From Bradyrhizobium sp. NFR13 (GTDB lineage: Bacteria; Pseudomonadota; Alphaproteobacteria; Rhizobiales; Xanthobacteraceae), in NCBI RefSeq assembly GCF_900114605.1, contig NZ_FOTP01000002.1:248001-312000 (forward strand): DNA of 64,000 bases, given 5' to 3'. Below, piece by piece: positions 61,348 through 64,000 of the stretch (position 1 is its first letter; each line of letters opens with the position of its first letter). The notes below the pieces were generated by a model, which saw nothing but the letters and a program-made list of their open reading frames with translations, had not been told where the DNA came from and searched no databases. A program made the translations under genes and the position numbers.

Positions 61348-61752
61348 ATGAAGCTTTTCCCCGCAGGTTCGCGCCCGACCAAACGGGCGCCAGAGGAATA
61401 CTTCACGGGCACGGTCTGGCAGGACCCGGTGATTGTCGCCGAAGCGCCGGCGCGGCTGGTGACCTTCCGCGTCAGCTTTGAGCCCGGCGCACGCACCGCC
61501 TGGCACACGCATCCGTTCGGTCAGACGCTTTATGTCATCGCGGGCGTCGGGCGCTTCCAGACCGAAGGCCAGCCAGTCATCGAGATCAAGCCGGGTGACA
61601 CCGTCTGGATCCCGCCGGGCGAGAAGCACTGGCACGGCGCGGCGCCGACCACCGGCATGACCCATATCGCCATGCAGGAAGCGCTCGACGGCAAGACCGC
61701 AGACTGGATGGAGAAGGTGACCGACGCACAGTATGTGGCACCTGTAGGCTAG
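61348..61752 (+). CDS. cupin domain protein
   Basis: A 134-residue single-domain cupin. The first cupin motif is PGARTAWHTHPFGQTLYVIAG (first part HTHPFGQTLYV), with two histidines and a glutamine in place of the usual glutamate, and the second is PGDTVWIPPGEKHWHGAAP, with the third histidine. Metal binding is likely. The family includes (R)-mandelonitrile-lyase-like and carboxymuconolactone-linked cupins, so the exact reaction is open. It follows the RraA-like gene by 27 bases. Confidence 0.88.
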   Translation: MKLFPAGSRPTKRAPEEYFTGTVWQDPVIVAEAPARLVTFRVSFEPGARTAWHTHPFGQTLYVIAGVGRFQTEGQPVIEIKPGDTVWIPPGEKHWHGAAPTTGMTHIAMQEALDGKTADWMEKVTDAQYVAPVG

Positions 61753-61793
61753 GCCGGCCGCGCCTCGTCGAGATGCGGGGCCGCCTGCGGACG

Positions 61794-62258
61794 TCAGAAA
61801 TCTAGCGGCGCATTGTCCACCACCTCTTTCATGACGAAGAAGGTGCGGGTCTGACGGACGCCGGGCAGCGCGATGAGCTGCGTGCCGTGAATGCGATTGA
61901 AGTCGGCCATGTCGCCGACGCGGATTTTCAGGAAATAGTCGAAGTCGCCGGCGACCAGGTGGCAATCGAGAACGAATTTCAGTTTGGCCACCGCCTTTTC
62001 AAACACCGCAAAGCTTTCCGGCGTCGAGCGATCGAGCACGACACCGACCATGACCAGCGCGCCGCGGTTGACCTTCTCGGGCGCAATGATGGCGCGTGTA
62101 TTCTTGATATAGCCCTCGTCGAACAGCTGCTGCGTGCGGCGATGACAGGTGGCGGGACTGACATTCACCTTAGCCGCCAGATCAGCATTGCTCAGACGCC
62201 CGTCTTTCTGCAGCAAATGCAGCATGCGAAGTCCGATTTTATCCGGATTTTCCGTCAT
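61794..62258 (-). CDS. acdR: Lrp/AsnC-family regulator, probable AcdR
   Basis: A 154-residue regulator. The N-terminal helix-turn-helix (about 5-60) shows IGLRMLHLLQKDGRLSNADLA and VNVSPATCHRRTQQL; the C-terminal RAM domain (about 70-145) has GALVMVGVVLDRSTPESFAVF and VAGDFDYFLKIRVGDMADF. The ATG at 62258 is preferred over a frame five codons longer. It diverges from acdS, exactly as AcdR does in rhizobia and Pseudomonas, where it controls ACC deaminase. The 156-base gap holds a 14-base perfect palindrome. Confidence 0.88.
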   Translation of the reverse strand: MTENPDKIGLRMLHLLQKDGRLSNADLAAKVNVSPATCHRRTQQLFDEGYIKNTRAIIAPEKVNRGALVMVGVVLDRSTPESFAVFEKAVAKLKFVLDCHLVAGDFDYFLKIRVGDMADFNRIHGTQLIALPGVRQTRTFFVMKEVVDNAPLDF

Positions 62259-62313
62259 GAAAGAATCTTCCAAATCTTCAGGATTATATGCGTCTTACTT
62301 CCGGTTTAGATGC

Positions 62314-62327
62314 ATATCATATGATAT
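62314..62327. promoter_or_regulatory. palindrome ATATCATATGATAT between acdR and acdS
   Basis: A 14-base perfect palindrome in an AT-rich gap, 56 bases from the acdR start and 87 bases before acdS. A candidate Lrp-type box bound by AcdR, by position and symmetry. Confidence 0.55.
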
Positions 62328-62414
62328 ATAGTAGAGCGCAACCATATCTTTGAAAGCACCTTCCGCATCGAAAATGCTAGCTGTACCGCCAGTTTTCACG
62401 ACAACAGGTGTCAC

Positions 62415-63428
62415 ATGCTCGAAGGCTTCGAACGCTATCCGCTCACCTTTGGACCCACCTATATCGAGAAGCTGGAGAAGCTCTCGGCCCATCTTGGCGG
62501 TAAGGTCGAACTCTACGCCAAGCGCGAGGACTGCAATTCCGGGCTGGCCTATGGCGGCAACAAGCTGCGGAAGCTCGAATACATCATCCCCGATGCCATC
62601 GCCTCCAATGCTGACACGCTGGTGTCGATTGGCGGCGTGCAATCAAATCACACGCGCATGGTCGCCGCCGTTGCGGCCAAGATCGGCATGAAGTGCCGCC
62701 TCGTGCAGGAAAGCTGGGTGCCGCATGAGGACGCCGTCTACGACCGTGTCGGCAATATCATGCTCAGCCGGATCATGGGCGCGGATGTGCAGCTCGTCGA
62801 CGAAGGCTTTGACATCGGCATCCGCCATAGCTGGGAAGAGGCGATCGAGGATGTGAAGGCAAAGGGCGGCAAGCCTTACGCCATTCCGGCCGGTGCCTCC
62901 GTGCATAAATTCGGCGGTCTCGGCTATGTCGGCTTTGCCGAAGAAGTCCGGGCGCAGGAAAAAGAGCTCGGTTTCGCGTTCGACTATATCGTCGTCTGCA
63001 CCGTGACCGGCTCGACCCATGCAGGCATGCTGGTAGGCTTCGCCAAGGATGACCGCCAGCGCAGGGTGATCGGTATTGACGCTTCTTTCACGGCGGCCCA
63101 GACCAAGGCGCAGGTGCTGCAGATCGCGCAGGACACAGCCAAGCTCGTCAAGCTCGGCAAGGATATTGTCGCGGACGACGTGGTACTGGTCGAGGACTAC
63201 GCTTATCCGGCTTACGGCGTGCCGTCGGAAGAGACCAAGGACGCCATCCGTCTCTGCGCGCGCCTCGAGGGCATGATCACCGACCCTGTCTATGAAGGGA
63301 AATCGATGCAGGGGATGATCGACCTCGTGCAGAAGGGGTACTTCCCTGAAGGATCCAAGGTGCTCTATGCACATCTCGGCGGCGCGCCGGCGCTAAATGG
63401 ATACGGCTACACGTTCCGTAATGGATAG
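62415..63428 (+). CDS. acdS: 1-aminocyclopropane-1-carboxylate deaminase
   Basis: A 337-residue PLP enzyme that breaks the plant ethylene precursor ACC into ammonia and 2-oxobutanoate. The PLP lysine is residue 50 ([11 protein letters not shown]). Tyrosine 293 and glutamate 294 ([11 protein letters not shown]) and leucine 321 (LYAHLGGAP) match, shifted by one, the Y294, E295 and L322 that separate true ACC deaminases from D-cysteine desulfhydrase relatives. [19 protein letters not shown] is the typical N terminus. It diverges from acdR. This gene is a marker of plant-associated bacteria. Confidence 0.96.
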   Translation: MLEGFERYPLTFGPTYIEKLEKLSAHLGGKVELYAKREDCNSGLAYGGNKLRKLEYIIPDAIASNADTLVSIGGVQSNHTRMVAAVAAKIGMKCRLVQESWVPHEDAVYDRVGNIMLSRIMGADVQLVDEGFDIGIRHSWEEAIEDVKAKGGKPYAIPAGASVHKFGGLGYVGFAEEVRAQEKELGFAFDYIVVCTVTGSTHAGMLVGFAKDDRQRRVIGIDASFTAAQTKAQVLQIAQDTAKLVKLGKDIVADDVVLVEDYAYPAYGVPSEETKDAIRLCARLEGMITDPVYEGKSMQGMIDLVQKGYFPEGSKVLYAHLGGAPALNGYGYTFRNG

Positions 63429-63482
63429 CTGTCGTCACGTCGTGTGCGCCGGCGTTACGTCCGGCGCACCGATGGTCCCCGG

Positions 63483-64000
63483 TCACTCGAACCAGCGATT
63501 GACGGTCGCACGGAAACTACCGTCCTCCTGCATGATGTGCAGCCACTGATCGACGAAGGCCTTCAGCGCAACATCGCGCTGGAGCCAATAGGCCTTCTCG
63601 GCGAAGTCGAACGGCATGTCGGGATGCACGGCGCAGAGCACGCCGTGATGCAGCTTTTGCTGATAACGCGTCTCCGACGCATCGGTCATCATCAGGTCGG
63701 CACGGCCCTGTGCGATCTCGTCGAAGATGCGGGTATTGTCGTTGAAGACGGTGATCTCGGCCGACTTGATGTGTGTCCGTGCAAAACGCTCATTGGTACC
63801 GCCTGGATTCACGATCACCTTGACGCCGGGACGATCGATCTCGGCGAGCGTGCCGAATTTCCCGGTATCAGCGCAGCGCGCGATCGGCGTCTTGCCCTCG
63901 CGCATGATGGGGATCGAGAACACGCCCTTCTTCTGCCGGTCGAGGGTGATCGAGACGCCGCCCATCACCATGTCGAACTGGTCCGCCGCAAAGTCCGCTG
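63483..64000 (-). CDS. C-terminal part of a periplasmic cyclohexadienyl-dehydratase-like / amino-acid-binding protein
   Basis: The gene runs off the right edge; about 172 C-terminal residues are visible, beginning ADFAADQFDMVMGGVSIT. The pattern MGGVSITLDRQKK, MREGKTPIARC, NPGGTNERFAR and ADLMMTDASETRYQ is that of PheC-type periplasmic cyclohexadienyl dehydratases, which are built on the amino-acid-binding-protein fold and make phenylpyruvate. The residue pattern NPGGTNERFA separates them from ordinary amino-acid-binding proteins in my memory of the family. The N terminus and signal peptide lie outside the window. It converges with acdS. Confidence 0.82.
   Translation of the reverse strand, partial: ADFAADQFDMVMGGVSITLDRQKKGVFSIPIMREGKTPIARCADTGKFGTLAEIDRPGVKVIVNPGGTNERFARTHIKSAEITVFNDNTRIFDEIAQGRADLMMTDASETRYQQKLHHGVLCAVHPDMPFDFAEKAYWLQRDVALKAFVDQWLHIMQEDGSFRATVNRWFE

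Noticed and set aside
1-64000. tRNA or rRNA genes, CRISPR arrays, prophage or transposase genes
   Set aside because: I looked for tRNA T-loop sequences, regular spaced repeats, integrase and transposase motifs and found none that hold up.

Overview
The window is high-GC chromosomal DNA of an alphaproteobacterium, most likely from the Bradyrhizobium / Rhodopseudomonas / Tardiphaga / Afipia group (Nitrobacteraceae). This rests on gene content (glmU-glmS pair, SdhE-Mfd overlap, phosphatidylcholine synthase, IalB-family protein, NasST, AcdR-AcdS) and on intergenic palindromic repeats of the kind common in these genomes. Identification is by protein motifs and memory of families; no search was run. 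I see no rRNA, tRNA, CRISPR, phage or insertion sequence.

Left part (1-24.4 kb), mostly housekeeping: the tail of a membrane protein, a small membrane protein, a SPOR-like protein, glmU, glmS, a DUF502 membrane protein, a geneless repeat-rich stretch (6.7-7.7 kb), a minus-strand set (two-component system, then a PmtA-like methyltransferase overlapping a DedA protein), recG, sdhE-mfd, a PRC-barrel protein, a degenerate GGDEF protein, a peptide-type binding protein followed by a degenerate acyl-adenylate protein, and an IalB-family secreted protein with a clear terminator.

Middle part (23.7-37.5 kb): a GntR regulator faces a TauE-type permease and a NitT/TauT ABC transporter that diverges from a cysteine hydrolase. 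Then come hspQ, an AEC carrier, a UbiH-family hydroxylase, pcs-terC, a quinone oxidoreductase, rimO and a SulP sulfate-type permease.

Sulfur region (about 35.7-56.5 kb): SulP permease, nasT-nasS, cysH diverging from cysD-cysNC, a siroheme nitrite/sulfite reductase overlapping an unusual Fe-S flavoreductase, two complete NitT/TauT-type ABC transporters, then a DszC/SfnB-like flavoprotein, an SsuD-like monooxygenase and a third binding protein. Together these would import sulfate and organosulfur compounds, release sulfite from organosulfur donors, activate and reduce sulfate, and reduce sulfite to sulfide. This is the most interesting part of the window. Possible operators (ATAGAA-TTCTAT and TTCTCTA-TAGAGAA inverted repeats) sit in its control regions.

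Right part (56.7-64 kb): nitrogen and amino-acid scavenging. It holds aliphatic amidase AmiE, the three-subunit 5-oxoprolinase (pxpBCA), an RraA-like aldolase-family protein with a cupin, the AcdR-AcdS pair for ACC (ethylene precursor) breakdown, and a truncated periplasmic cyclohexadienyl-dehydratase-like protein at the edge.
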